NCBI RefSeq assembly: GCF_029227915.1
Contig: NC_079885.1
Span: forward strand, 17,993,001 to 18,057,000
Reading direction: 5' to 3'
Length of the DNA stretch: 64,000 bases
From: Hydractinia symbiolongicarpus
Taxonomy: Eukaryota > Cnidaria > Hydrozoa > Anthoathecata > Hydractiniidae
The notes under the pieces were generated by a model. The model searched no databases and was not told where the DNA came from. It worked only from the letters and a program-made list of their open reading frames with translations. Positions 27,801 to 39,100 of the stretch are shown piece after piece. Made by a program: the position numbers and the translations under genes. The number at the start of each line of letters is the position of its first letter. The first letter of the stretch is position 1.

Positions 27801-28278
27801 TTCTTTTTCTCCACACACCCGGTCGACTTTTATCATAATTTTTTCAATGTGCTATTTTATTTATAGGGTATTGAGCAGTTAAAGAAGCAATCTGTAGAAA
27901 AGGACGGAACCTGGTACGTTTTTTTACTCCGCTTGCTCGTAGACCGGCTTACCAATAATCGACGAAACGAGAAAAACCGCAATGTTTTCTTTATTATTAT
28001 GGGATATAAAAGTAATATGCACTTCGTAATTTATTCCGTCCATAGCCCAAAAACAGACCTAGACTATCTGAGAATAGGAGTTTAAAAAGATTGTATGTTA
28101 TGTAATTTTTTGCGAGCCTCCAGAACTGGGTTTTTGGAAAATAATTTTAACCTTTTATTTTAGGAAAGATCGTATGAGAAACACGTTCGGTGGTACGTTT
28201 GGCGTCACTTGGTTTTCTCCGTTCTCTTCCAACGCTCAGGCTCGCAAACGAAGTGAATATTCTTATTTCGATGTGTAA
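15828..28278 (+). CDS. ZDHHC3: DHHC palmitoyltransferase, ZDHHC3/7 type
   Basis: Protein S-acyltransferase, normally Golgi-resident, that moves palmitate to cysteines. Exons, phase-consistent: 15828-16175, 24831-25000, 26329-26380, 26473-26554, 26690-26752, 26927-27057, 27867-27913, 28164-28278; 335 aa. Hydrophobic segments lie near residues 62-82, 90-107, 184-210 and 244-270, giving four TM helices. The cysteine-rich domain carries [20 protein letters not shown] and the catalytic MDHHCPW (DHHC 168-171). [36 protein letters not shown] and NDET match ZDHHC3/7. The usual DPG motif reads NPG across the first junction. The C-terminus is YFDV. ZDHHC3 versus ZDHHC7 cannot be separated; this may be the single ancestral gene. 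The 8.6-kb first intron is swollen by transposons. Confidence 0.95.
16400..17361 (+). pseudogene. Decayed non-LTR retrotransposon (LINE) ORF2 3' part
   Basis: Broken reading frames resemble the region after a LINE reverse transcriptase. [17 protein letters not shown] is near 16457-16505, then LLYEIEMW near 16750, then an open stretch 16792-17085 with [13 protein letters not shown], then 17140-17361 with a terminal C-x-x-x-H-x-x-x-x-C-like motif ([11 protein letters not shown]). Stops and frame changes separate the pieces, so it is dead. It is in sense orientation in DHHC intron 1. Confidence 0.75.
17496..17583. repeat. Short inverted repeat (gtgctgactcg ... cgagtcagcac)
   Basis: About 20-bp imperfect arms around gtgctgactcgttggaaacg and cgttttcagcgagtcagcac, just before a SINE-tail-like segment. 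It is probably a small foldback element or the end of a degraded repeat. Confidence 0.5.
17609..17682 (+). mobile_element. SINE 3'-end fragment with (tatc)n tail
   Basis: The segment ccatgacccctcctggaaat, followed by aatagagagatgcat and then tatctatctgtctatc, matches the tail of the minus-strand SINE at 42717-43028. That SINE reads ccatggcccctcctggaaat and ends in the same tetranucleotide. Confidence 0.7.
18947..22691 (+). mobile_element. hAT DNA transposon (3.7 kb), inactivated
   Basis: The ends aggcctatcaataag and cttattgataggcct are exact inverse repeats. Flanking octamers ttaataac (18939-18946) and gcaataac (22692-22699) agree at 6 of 8. The unoccupied copy of the host repeat near 49730 has tcaataac once at that point, confirming an 8-bp duplication, which is the hAT signature. 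GC-rich subterminal blocks (gcgcgcg, cccgcgc) follow both ends. It carries one transposase gene in the same orientation as the DHHC host gene. Confidence 0.9.
19884..22347 (+). pseudogene. hAT-family transposase, frameshifted
   Basis: Three exons fit: 19884-20199, 20279-20401, and 20508-22347, with GT/AG borders and matching phase. The N-terminal part has paired C/H residues ([25 protein letters not shown]) like a BED/TTF-type zinc finger. The catalytic region has [14 protein letters not shown], then [16 protein letters not shown] and [11 protein letters not shown]. The C-terminal dimerisation domain has [20 protein letters not shown]. It resembles ZNF862/KIAA1586-like hAT transposases. The frame changes at a T5 run near 20923-20927: the segment up to [10 protein letters not shown] is in one frame and IHCANHR onward in another, consistent with a one-base insertion. 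The 491-codon downstream frame is otherwise intact, suggesting recent death. The true start may lie upstream (ATG near 19831 in another frame). Confidence 0.88.
23860..24060 (+). mobile_element. LINE 3'-end fragment
   Basis: The translation [20 protein letters not shown] at about 23966-24025 matches the 'GRLxWxGHxxRM' signature downstream of LINE reverse transcriptases. It shares tagatcaaattggaagaagg with the repeat at about 42565. It is decayed and 5'-truncated, in DHHC intron 1. Confidence 0.7.
25109..25560. mobile_element. TIR element (family B) in DHHC intron 2
   Basis: Ends tccggctttttt and ggaaaaagcctga are inverse repeats. The body (for example tgcctatttgcttgtgatga and gagagttgctataccagtag) is repeated at 49870-50261 with clear identity. 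It is non-coding. The termini contain palindromic cgcacgcg words. Confidence 0.78.
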
Positions 28279-28433
28279 CGAAATTTAGTTTCACGATTCT
28301 GCTATACCCTCCAAACGTAATTTTTTTTTACTTTTTATATATTTACGTTAAAGAGTACGGCTTTAGTATGATCTGTTCTAGCTTAAGATCCGCAAATGCC
28401 CTGTATTTGTCTTCTCTACACTATCACAACTCG

Positions 28434-28556
28434 ACGCAATTAGGGCGTTTCAACAGTGACGTCATTAGGGCGTTTTTACAGTCACGTCATTAGGGCGTTT
28501 TAACTGTCACGTCATTAGGGCGTTTTAACTGTGATACCATTAAGACGTTCCGACAT
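28434..28556. repeat. Tandem repeat, ~27-bp unit with CRE-like core
   Basis: About 4.5 copies of 'tagggcgttttaacagt(g/c)acgtcat', starting about 160 bp after the DHHC stop codon. Each junction has acgtcat; the first has the full CRE-like octamer tgacgtca. It may lie in the 3' UTR. Confidence 0.85.
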
Positions 28557-29843
28557 GTTTTTTTGAAAAGCCCTTTATTTTCATACTAATTTAGGAGTAG
28601 TTTTTATTGCACTGGAGAAGGTTATTTTTTGGTGTAGCTTTGAGAATTTGAGCTGTTTAATGTCCCAACCAATTGATTTTACTTTTTTAACATCACGTTC
28701 AACCCCCCTCCCTTTATGTTTATGACTTTTTACTGACATTTGAAGCGGAAAATTGTTGTTCAAACTGCCAGGTTGTTGTATTACATGTCAACTCAGCACA
28801 AATGACTTCAAATGAAGTTGACAGTTGAATCTGCAGTGTGTTCGAAATAATGTTATTGATTTTTTAATTTTTTAAACCAAATATTTCCAACTTGTTACCG
28901 TCACGTGACGTCAGAAATTTCTTAACATAATTCAATCCAATTATTACGCGTGTTTCTTTCACTAGTGTGTTATATATATCCGAGTTATTATTTTGAAAAA
29001 ATTCTGTAATTTCTACGCTCGTACGTGGTTAAACCTATTTTTAAAAAAAAATAAAAGCCTCTACAATTTGCTCCCAAGGACCAGACCACAGGGGACTTGG
29101 AGACAATACTGGCTCTGTGATATTTTTCTCTGTTTGGCACAACAATCAATATTTTGTCTCAACACTATTAGGTGATTGGTTTTTAATTTTTATTTATAAG
29201 TTTTTTTTTGTTGTTGTTTTTTTCTACATTGTTTATATATGTATAAATATGTGTTTCTCAAAATTAACAAGCATATACAAAATGCAGTACAAAGTACGGA
29301 CTGTTTTTTTTTCTCGTGCGAGACTAAAAGTGCGCGTGTTTATTCAGCTTTGATTCGATTTTTTAAAAGACAAGTACATTGGCATCATAATTTCTCGTTT
29401 CTTTTCGTTGACGATAAAATTGCATCAAGAAGTTTTTGTTGATAGTTAGATGGAATGTTCTTTTAGAGATGAGATTTAGAGTTTTAGAGATGTTTGTGAT
29501 GCACTGTTCGATATATCTATACTTGATAACCACAAAACTTTTGGAAAAACATTTTTAAGCTCTGTTCGTTGACTTTTAAATGTACATTCCTCAAAGTGAC
29601 ATCCCACAACTTTTTCTTTTCTGTAAGTCAAAATGTCACATGATTAATTAGTTAAAACAGCTCGTTGATAGTCGGGGATTTAAAGCATAGTTATAGAAAA
29701 GTGCTCAGAACGTATTGGTTTTTTAAGTCAGCTGCAACAATTCTACGTTATGTTGTTTCAGGTAGTACCCAATCAACTAACATGTGTTGGATTCTTCTTT
29801 AAATATTCACTTGTGAAAATTCTGAAAAATTGAACACAAGATC

Positions 29844-29890
29844 GTTGTTTAGAAAATAGAAGTGCACGTCACTTCTATTTTCTACACAAC
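29844..29890. repeat. Long hairpin, 21-bp arms, 5-nt loop
   Basis: Arms of 21 bp (agaaaatagaagtg / cacttctattttct is the inner part) are complementary apart from one pair, around loop cacgt. They would form a stable stem as RNA or a cruciform. Confidence 0.8.
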
Positions 29891-29980
29891 GTCCGGTGCT
29901 TTCTTAACGCTTGACGCGCAAGTGAAAACTCGGATAAACCTATCCTTCAAGAATAAACTCGAATTGGCTTCGCAGGAACC

Positions 29981-30068
29981 AACCTCGTCCCCAGGACATA
30001 TTTTATCTCTTGACATCGGCGCAGCGGTCGTCTTGCTGTCCAGAGAACAGGCGCTGGGAACAAGGTTG
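29981..30068. mobile_element. Short inverted-end element
   Basis: aacctcgtccccagg near the left end and ctgggaacaaggttg at the right end are near-perfect inverse repeats enclosing about 60 bp. This fits a tiny MITE or the remnant of one. Confidence 0.5.
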
Positions 30069-30934
30069 TACAGGAGCTTCGCTGATTCCGTGTTTGAACT
30101 AAAAAACGACAAACAGTAGGCAACTGATTGAAACTACTTTCATTGTTTATTGAAAAATAACAATACAAACTATCCTACAAGGGTAGACAACTAATATAAA
30201 ATTTCTCGTTTTTAGTTCTAACAATATCAATCATAACCGTACTAATAAATCCAAAATCTAGTCGACTTTATCAAGTACAAAGTGACTACATTATGAGTAT
30301 TCCAGTACTAAAATATAAATTAATTTTGGTTACAATTAGTCAGTTAACACGTTTTGTCCAAGATAATATCATTTTGAAAAGAAATAACCACAACCTTTCA
30401 ACACTACTTTGTCAACATTACGAAGCAAAACTGTCCAATGAAAGGATGAAAAATAATGCCACTCTTGTTCCCACTGTTTCTGTGGATTATTTAAAGTTTA
30501 CAATGCACTGGAAACTAGGTTGCATAAAAACAAAATCAAACTAAAGTGGGTCTCTTGTGTTGCTTATTTTTTATGTTGATGTTTCAAAGAAGTCTATAAA
30601 ATATAGGGCGGATTATAAAAGAAATTGACGAGACGTACATTTTTTTACTTTTGTCCAGCTGTTGCCTGGAAAGAAAAGTCAAGTCACAATTTTTTGTCCC
30701 ATGACTCAGTAATCCATCTTCATAGGTGTTTCTTTTGTGTCATTTTATCGGGACAATAAAACTTATCAAAACAATCAACCCATATCCATTCGAATCGTAT
30801 TGAAAATGTCTTCTAGTTTAAACTGAACATAAATAATGTTACTACAGAGTTGTTATGTAAACTATAAAAAGACATCTGTATCTTCAAAGCAGAGATCTGC
30901 GACCAAGGCTACCCACTCAGATAGAGGGTGTTCG

Positions 30935-33900
30935 CTATTCACCAGTTTTAAATTTTGCATATGTGCAACCTATTTCATTTCCATCTTGGTCCAAAATAGA
31001 CGCTGAGATGCGATATTGTCCCTGGAAAATAACATAAGTTTAATTTCGCCATGTGTGTCTCAATTTATAAATGAATATCTCAGCCTACTCGGTGGGATGT
31101 TCTGCGGCAGGTTTCAAAAATAGCCAACAAATTTCTGCATTGACGAATTAAAAATTACTGCACTTTTCTCCAACCTCAAATTTTTAAAAATAATGTTCTT
31201 ATTCTATGTACAGCTTTTCTAAACCTTCATAACAAAACATTCAGGTCTTCTCTTTTAAAACAGAAGGTCAAAAGTTATTTTTGTTTAAATTCAAAAAACA
31301 TTTGGTGAATATACTTTTAAATAAATTTGAAAATATTTGTATAAACCGACAATACCGACATTAAGTCTAGAAATAACCAGCTCAACAAGCTGGATTTGAT
31401 TATTAAACATTCCAAGCATGTGAATGTAAACAAACATGGCGGTGGAGACACAAAGGATCGAAGTATGCTCGCGTTTGATTATGTTTGATTATGTTTTGAC
31501 TTTCGAGGTTTTAGTCTCAAAGAGCGCTGGGGATGAGATGATGAGCTCATTCTAAAGTTCTGTTTGCTAAAGCTGCGGAAAACTTAACATTTAACTTATT
31601 TTGAATTATTTTAAATCCAATTATGCTTCCAAATAATTCGTAATCCAGGGCCTGCAACTTGTAAGTTAAACAGCTTCATTAAGATTAGTATGGAAAATTA
31701 GCCTTTTAATTTTTGCATCATTTTTAGGAAGCGTTGGGAGATATTCACCTGGCTCCCGCAATGGCAACCCTGGACATATAAGGTACGTTTAAGTCAGTTA
31801 AGAGACATACAGTCTTTGCGATAGTTAATTTACCATATCGACCTTTATCGTCCAACCCCGAAATTAATTCCAATCGGAAATAAAATATTCGCCTGAATCT
31901 CACTTTCTTCGGAGCAGTCTCATAGCAACAAATTACACGTTAAAGAAATAGAGTTACCTTTGGGATATAACTTGGCATTTTTGCTGCGTCTCGTATAATA
32001 AGAGTTTTGCCTAAATATAACAAGTGTTACATACAGTAAATTATTAACACCCTCCTCTGCACCTGTGACGTACATACATTAATCTTCTTTCTTTTACACA
32101 CCTCCACCATTACATCATTTTTGCAAGGACGTAAAAGGTCCAAGGAGGGCGTTTGACAGTCGCCTTTATTCGTGTAGTTGCACAAAAGAAGAAAACTTGT
32201 CTAATCTACGTAATCGAGTGCTTTGTCTTTAATTTATCTGCTTTCACATAAAAGATTAAAAATATATCATTGACGTGAGTTGTAAGCCTACCTGCTAATA
32301 TTGGACAGCTATATGGAGTGTCAAGTTTGAGCGATTTGACGCACATGTCATATTTCTTATCGTATAATAAACTGTCTTTGTAATACACTTTCATAAATCC
32401 TGTCGATTTTGTGATTGTGTACGCTAAAAATCAAAAACAAAATAGTAGAAAGCAGTTATTTGTAAAGAGTGAAGTTGAAGAATGATATCAATAGAATGTT
32501 GTTAAAATTTCACGTCACTTAAATGGACCATGTGTTAGTTGGTGTGTATCCTGCATTGTCACACAAACACGAGCAAAAAAGAGATTCTAGGACGAGGTTT
32601 GTGATTTTTTATTACGCCACTACTAAATTATTGTAGATCAACCTTGAATCCAACCCTATTGAGTTACTCACTATATGTTTGATTAACGTATGATATAATT
32701 TTGACTCCTTCGTCTCCTTTATTTGCTTCCAAAACAACTTTCCCAATTTTTGTTCTCGTTTTGTTATCTAAATAAAAAAGAGTAATAATAAAGAACAAAT
32801 GGGAAAAGAGAAGTTTAGGGAGGGAAAACTTACTGCAGAATTTAAACAGTATACAGTATATCCTTCAATTAGCGGACACCATCGGTGTATGACTAAAGTA
32901 TCCGCTAATTGGAAGTGTCCACCTTTTGAAAAGTGTTACATTTTAAGCTGAAAATTAGAAAATAAAGCCGATTTTTGTATCACAAAGCAAAAATAAATGA
33001 TAATATAATATTAACATAATGATAACGAACCAAACTTTCAATCTTTACAGATCTTTAAAGTCTTTCAAACAAATTTTAACAAATAATGGATAAATGATTA
33101 AAGATGTTGTAGAGGTACCTGTTATTTATGGCTTTCATGGCCATGACAAGCTGATAAAGTGGTTAATAAAGAAGATTGGCGAGATTAAAAGCACGCTAGA
33201 CACAAAAGTTGTAGAATGTTTGAAAATGTTAAAAAAACTATTCATTGTTGTCTATTTTTCTTTGCTCGCTTTTGATTTTCTCTTTGGTGCAAAAAATATT
33301 GTCCGCTAATTAGAGTGTCCGCTAATTAAGTGTCCGCTTTTTGAAAAGTTTTTTATGAGACTTTGACTAGAAAACGGCCGATGTATGACCAAAGTGTCCG
33401 CAAATTAGAAGAGTCCGCCTTTTAGAGTGTCCGTTAATTGGAGAGAATACAGTATTTCAAATTTTTGAGAACAAATGGTCCATATAAAAGTACTTGTATA
33501 TGTCTATTGTCACGCAAAATGGTACCGCAAGTAGTGCGGCAAAAAAACTTTATTCCCCCTTTCTCTGAAGACCTGCAGTCAAATTTTGTTTTTTCGATGT
33601 AAGTAGTTTCTGCAATTTAAACCTTTGAGTTTTCATGAAAAAATGTGAAGGCGTGAATGAAGTAAATTTGGATTTGATTTTAATGCTTTCAGCTCACAAA
33701 ATGTCGTCCTTAAGTTGTGAAGGGAGAATCAAAGTGGAGTCGCCATTGTTAACGCTGATAGGGAAATGAACGAGTCGATACATTCAAGGCGTACGGGTGA
33801 AGGAATTTATGTTTAACTTTGTTCTCAGAGGATTTTTTATTCCTTGTGTTTTGAAAAACTAAAAAAAGAACCCCGAGAACGAGGTTACATTTATGTCCCA

Positions 33901-34642
33901 GCTAAAACATGTCATGTCCTAGTAAGGATCTGAAAAATCAGCTGGTTTATTAGTTTGAATAAATACTCTTCCTCAGTACTTCTTATCAAAAAAGACCTGG
34001 ATCTCGTTTTAACGACATGGCACGACAAGCTGTTAAATTAACATGAAATGTGTTTTTTTCTCAGTTTTGACAATCAAATTCCTTGTATACATATTGTCTG
34101 TGTTTTGATCTAAATTGGCACGATCATTCAAAAGGTATCGTGAGTGCTTACCGACAACTGCAATTTTCTTGTCTTTTTCAAAGAAAAAAAGTTAAAGGAC
34201 GTTAGGTCAATCTCGTGAAAATTCTTCGCCGTATAAGCAAGGAAAATGTACTAAACAATATAACACCGACTGGTAAAACTTTTCTAACAGAATTTTAATT
34301 TGACGTACCACATTTGTCCCAAATATCACCGATAGAGGTTAACCCTGGATTATTTTCAACCCAAACATCCCATTTGCTTTTGGCAACTTTCTTCTCGTTC
34401 TGCTTTTTTCCACCACCAAAACCAAAATAGCTCCATAGCGTCGTTTTCTCTTCTTTTATTTCTACTTTAACGCTTGTTCTAGGAAGATTTTTCGGCGCCG
34501 CTGCAACTGCTTTTAAAACATCAGCTCTGTAAAAATATTTCTCTCGGATGGTAAAAAACAGTATAGTCAGCAAGACCAAACCAGCAAAAATTCCCATTTT
34601 TCTTCTTGAGAGCCATGCCACTGGACTTTTTCCCTGCGTCAT
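30935..34642 (-). CDS. ML-domain lipid-binding protein, GM2-activator-like, membrane anchored
   Basis: Minus-strand exons, all phase-consistent: 34642-34309, 32767-32672, 32423-32292, 32010-31958, 31021-30935; 233 aa. MTQGKSPVAWLSRRK precedes a hydrophobic stretch at about residues 17-32, giving a signal anchor (type II) or uncleaved signal. A lysine-rich linker follows. The C-terminal ~125 residues fit the ML (MD-2-related lipid recognition) fold: KCDNKTRTKIGKV, FMKVYYKDSLLY, a cysteine near YDMCVKSLK, SCPILAGKT, MPSYIPKGQYRISASILDQD and GNEIGCTY. Spacing of CP...G(N/Q)YR...L...G..(L/I)GC resembles GM2 activator and NPC2 relatives, which bind lipids in the lysosome or secretory pathway. The anchor is unusual, since family members are normally soluble. 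The start was chosen as the first ATG in the frame. No specific orthologue is claimed. Confidence 0.82.
32854..33452. mobile_element. Pogo/Tigger-like MITE in ML-gene intron 1
   Basis: 599-bp non-coding element with termini cagtatatccttcaattagc and the inverse ending ggagagaatacag. TA flanks both ends (32852-32853, 33453-33454). Subterminal gcggacac/gtgtccgc words recur inside at both ends, as in pogo/Tigger-derived MITEs. A 71-codon open frame at 33094-33309 has no transposase motif. Confidence 0.85.
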
Positions 34643-36180
34643 TTTAACGCTCGTGACATTAACAGTCCAACTTTTATAGGCCAGCAACAATCATATATTT
34701 TGAAAACACAACATGTATAATTTTTATTTTGAAGTGCTTTCGTGTTTTTGCTCTCCTCCTGTGAATACCTCGTTTGTATAAACTTTGTCAAGTAAAGCGA
34801 ATGCGCTCTTGTAAACATAGGGACAATTTTTTTTTGTTTACAACCCTCCTTCTTAGATACACTATGAAACAGTAATTGTCTATACTGGAACAGATACAGA
34901 TGACACAAAAGGAAAATTCTATGTGTTCGAGTGTGGAAGGGATACTTTCAAATTGGAAAATCATACGAAGCTTGGAATAAATAAGGCAAACAGACTCGCC
35001 TATTTTCTAATTAGCTTAAAAAATTGCACCTATCGAAAGCGTGAAGCATAATGCAAATAACTTTCATTTAGTAACTTATCGACCAGAAATTTAATTGATA
35101 TGCGAAGATGTCAACATTTTCCAACTGTTTATTTTGGACCTGCGGTGGAGTGCACGGTGTGTTTTTATTCATCATAGAAAAACAAGAACAGTCTTTGATG
35201 TCACATGATTTTTGAGTGGTTATTCCTGTAAACATGTTTAATAAAAAAAATTCATGTTGTCACATATCAAGTACAAAGCTTAACAACAACAAAAATATTG
35301 ACATGTTTGATTTCAATATAAAGTGATACGACAAACAAAAGCTGTTATAGATACCATCAGCTACGCATGCGCCAAAAGAATGGAACTACGCAATTATCAG
35401 CCCTTCAAGCTTGTTCTTAGGATATACTGTGTCTAGAGCCTCGTTGTGACGAGCCCCAGTAGCCCTTGTTAAATCCGAGCATTCTTTTTATGGGACGCTG
35501 AGTGATTTTGACACAAGTTTCGCTAATTGTTATGTTCGGATGTAGAATATACTGATTGTACATAAATGGCTGTCGACCGAGAATGTTTTTTTTTGTATCG
35601 CACTACTATTTGGCGAATGCGAAAATTGAGAAAAATTTCAAAACATAACAAAATTTTAAACATTCTTTACAAAATAAAATTTAATAAAGTAAGAACTTAA
35701 TAGTTACAATAGAATCCCCCCCCCCAAGTAGGACCCCAGCGAGGACAAGATATTCGTCCGACTTAGCGAATGTTCGAGATGTTGTTTCTGACGCTCATGC
35801 TGATGTGTTTTTTGACGATTTCGGGTGGTAACAAAAACACAGCAAACTTCTATATAATATTTTGTAATAGTAACTTGAACGAAACTTAAAATAATTATAT
35901 TTTTAAAATAAATATCCAATACCGCCTTAAATAATTAAAACTAAAAATCAATAAAAAGATAAAATTCACTCGTTACACTGGATGTATAAAATGTGTAGAT
36001 TGCACAGCATGTGACGCCACATGATCTATTTTTAGCATAGATGAAACATGTAATAGAAATAAAGCCTAAAATTTTATCATTTTTTTTTAATTTTATAATA
36101 TTGTCTATTTAAACATTCTTTATCTAAGATATCACTCTCTTTTGTAGAGAATAATATCAGTTTAAAATAAAACTAGAATT
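34643..36180. other. Spacer between ML gene and inositol monophosphatase
   Basis: Should contain the ML-gene promoter on the left and the phosphatase 3' UTR on the right; both genes are on the minus strand. cctataaaag at 34671-34680 (minus) is a TATA-like box close to the ML start codon. A run of ten Cs is at 35716-35725. I see no exon. Confidence 0.5.
34671..34680 (-). promoter_or_regulatory. TATA-like box upstream of ML gene
   Basis: Minus-strand cctataaaag lies about 30-36 bp before the chosen ATG at 34642. If functional, the 5' UTR would be only a few bases. It could be chance in A+T-rich DNA. Confidence 0.3.
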
Positions 36181-39100
36181 TTAGTCGTCTCTGGGCGTTG
36201 GTATCTGTGTCAACGTTGGAACTAATTCGCCGATGAGTTTTTTTGAAGATGCGAAGATAAATGTTCGACCCATCAAATCAAACTCTTCACCTAAAAAATA
36301 ACATGCAACTTCAAAAACAAACAAACAAACAAACAAATATAAACAGGAACATGTTCACTGTACATATACCCTTTTTGTAAAAATTGAATTCAGCATACCA
36401 GGTGAAGCCATGAAGGACGTAATGTGGCATACTTCTCGGTTTCAAACCGAAGTCAATTATCACAAACCGAAAGTGTCGGTGTGACACCATTAGTTTTCAG
36501 ACTGCATTATGTGCAAGGGGAAGGAGGGTTGATCCAATATTTAGTACCAGATTAACCCTACCCTATCACTCCCACTCCTAAAAATCAAATTAGCTATCCA
36601 AAATCAGAAACAGAAAAGGTGACAAAATAGACAACATTTAAGCGATCAGTGTAGATTATAATTAAAAGGAAGTATTTTATTAGGTCCTTCTCTAGTCCTT
36701 TTTCCTCCCTGGTTAAACCGTTAGTAAGTTAAAATATACATATATTCAAATACGCAATGAACACAATAGAGATATCACTAACCAACCTTTTGTGGTGGCG
36801 TTGCAACCTCCAGCTTCTTCAACCACAAGACATCCAGCTGCAACATCCCAGCAATGTGGTCCAAACTCGAAGTACAAGTCCACTGAACCACATGATACAA
36901 GGCACGCATTTAACGCTGCCGAACCAGTACTGCGAATTCTAAAAAAGTGAAAACACAGTGAGTAAATACATACTATTATTTTTGTATTAGTGCAATATTA
37001 GGACTATAACAGTTCAAATAAAATGAATCAAATTAAAGAGAAGAAAGAAAATCGACACTGATGGTTTCCCTGAAAGAAATTTATTTTAAAAAATAACTTT
37101 CATATTCTTTGCTGCTCTCAGTAACTTGGCTGTAAACATGATAAAAAAAAATAAAAAAAGATGATCTATGGGTAGACTTCGAAAGGTTTGACAACTTACG
37201 CATGTATACCATGTTCCGTCACAACATCAATGAAATTCTTCCCTACTTGTCTCACTCTTTCAGGGTCTCTATTAGCTCCCCATTCGGTAGCAACTACAGC
37301 AGTGGCTAAAGCTGTTTAAATAGAACATTAATCAGTAAAACTTGGAAAAGAATTAGAGTTCTACAGTCTGATTATGGTATGTTCCATGTCCGAAATTCTG
37401 TCATGTGACCATCAGCATCCGTTTCTTGATAGGAAAGTTCACATAATGGATATAAGAAAAGACAATTTTAATTTTTTTTACAAAAATAAAAAGTGATGTT
37501 TTTCTTTTCGTTTTTCCTTCCTTAATCGGCTTTCGATGATATTAATATGCCTTTTAAATGTGTAACAACTACTTTAGAATATATTTTGAATTGTGTTTAC
37601 AATTTCTCTTTCGAAATTTTGATCCAGAGTAATAAAATTTTTTAACATTTCACTAACGTCACATTGACCGTAAATCCTGAACTAAAATTATTGTAACAAT
37701 TCTTATGCAATAGTGGCATTGTACTGATATCGCCTTACAGCTCACAGGATTTTCAATGCGCAGTCTTTCACCGTTTAAATATGCACCCTCTCCACGCACT
37801 GCAACATAAAAGTCTTTCAAAATGGGAGCATATACCAGTCCAACTTCAGGCTACAAAAACATTATGTTATGAAAATCAAGATATAAAATTTATCTTAAAT
37901 ATAAAAGCTAAAGAAAAAACTGCAGAACGAATTTGCAGTGCAGTTCAGATGAAAAAAGAATTCCAAACATGACAGTGATTATAAATGATACTACAATCTA
38001 GCCAGCCTTCTTGGTCCTCTCTACCACTGCCATTCTTGATCCCACTATACGTTTTAGTAGATAGCTACTGTGTGAGGCAGCCACCCACTAACATGCTCTG
38101 TGGTCAATTTTGAACACATAAATTTAAAATAGGCCTTTATATGATGGCCTTGTACGTACGCATAGCATGTAATCAACCTTGTGACTCAAAACGACTATCT
38201 GGTCATTGTTTTTATAATGTAAAGGTAGCTGACAAAGCTAACGGGTGAGTGCACAGCTCGAAACATGGTGATGAGATTCTACTTGCAGATAGTCAGAAAT
38301 AACTGGATGATACCTGTTTCGAAATAGTGGAATGGAAATACTGTTTTAGACGGCCCATAATACTAGATCCGGATTGTGTGTATTATACAAAGCTTCTGTC
38401 TAGGTTGATTACAAAAACACCTACCTTTTTATTTATTACCAACGCAATAGAAACAGCAACATATGGAAATCTAAACAATAATAAAATGAAGCCTGTGTTG
38501 CAATACAAATAGAATTCAGAAAGCACAACTTCACATATCAAAAACATCCATGTTAAATTATGTGTATTGTACAGTTATCAGTGTGTCCATGCATCTGATC
38601 ATCACACTTTGTATTGAAAGATTCACACACCACATAATTTCACACACACATTCTTTTTTATAAATACATTTTAATGTCATATAGTTTATATTAAAATAAT
38701 TAGTACCTGTGAATAAAATTGGCAGTGCCATCTATTGGATCGACAATCCAAGTTGGCTCTGTTGTTAATTTTGCTGAATTACCACTACTAACTGATTCCT
38801 CTCCTATAAAACTGTGAAATAAACTTAATACGAAAAATGTGTTGTTGCTTATCTCACATCTTTTGAGTTGTAATGTGACATGGTAACAATACACAAGATC
38901 TTTCTTGCTTCTGAGATAGTTTCCCACACCGAGACAATATGAGTGAATACACATAGGTTCACTGTGAAAATTTTTATTTAAAATGCTAGGTGTCCCCTTC
39001 TCCAACAAAAATTGTTAAATTGTGTTTGCCAGGAAATACTGAGCTGAGATTTCTAACCTTAGGAGCCCAATAGAAAATATAAACAAAAACCGTATTGGAA

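Larger units (their letters stand above)
28279..30934. other. Intergenic region between convergent DHHC and ML genes
   Basis: The two genes converge here, so their 3' UTRs should lie inside. It holds the 28434-28556 tandem repeat, the 29844-29890 hairpin and the 29981-30068 inverted-end element. Short open frames at 29862-30119 and elsewhere have no recognisable domain. Confidence 0.6.

Noticed and set aside
29862-30119. 85-codon frame with low-complexity overlap on both strands
   Set aside because: Both strands are open over a short inverted-end repeat; no domain, no splice context.
31436-31790. Plus-strand atggcggtggagac and a downstream ag...gtacgt segment inside the ML-gene intron
   Set aside because: The frame ends after about 39 codons and the possible exon has no family resemblance. 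An antisense transcript cannot be supported.
33094-33309. 71-codon frame in the pogo-like MITE
   Set aside because: No transposase motif, and the element is only 599 bp.
37660-37700. Possible 13-nt micro-exon in IMPA1
   Set aside because: Using the gtaagg donor at 37738 instead of gtgagc at 37745 restores phase directly, so no extra exon is needed.
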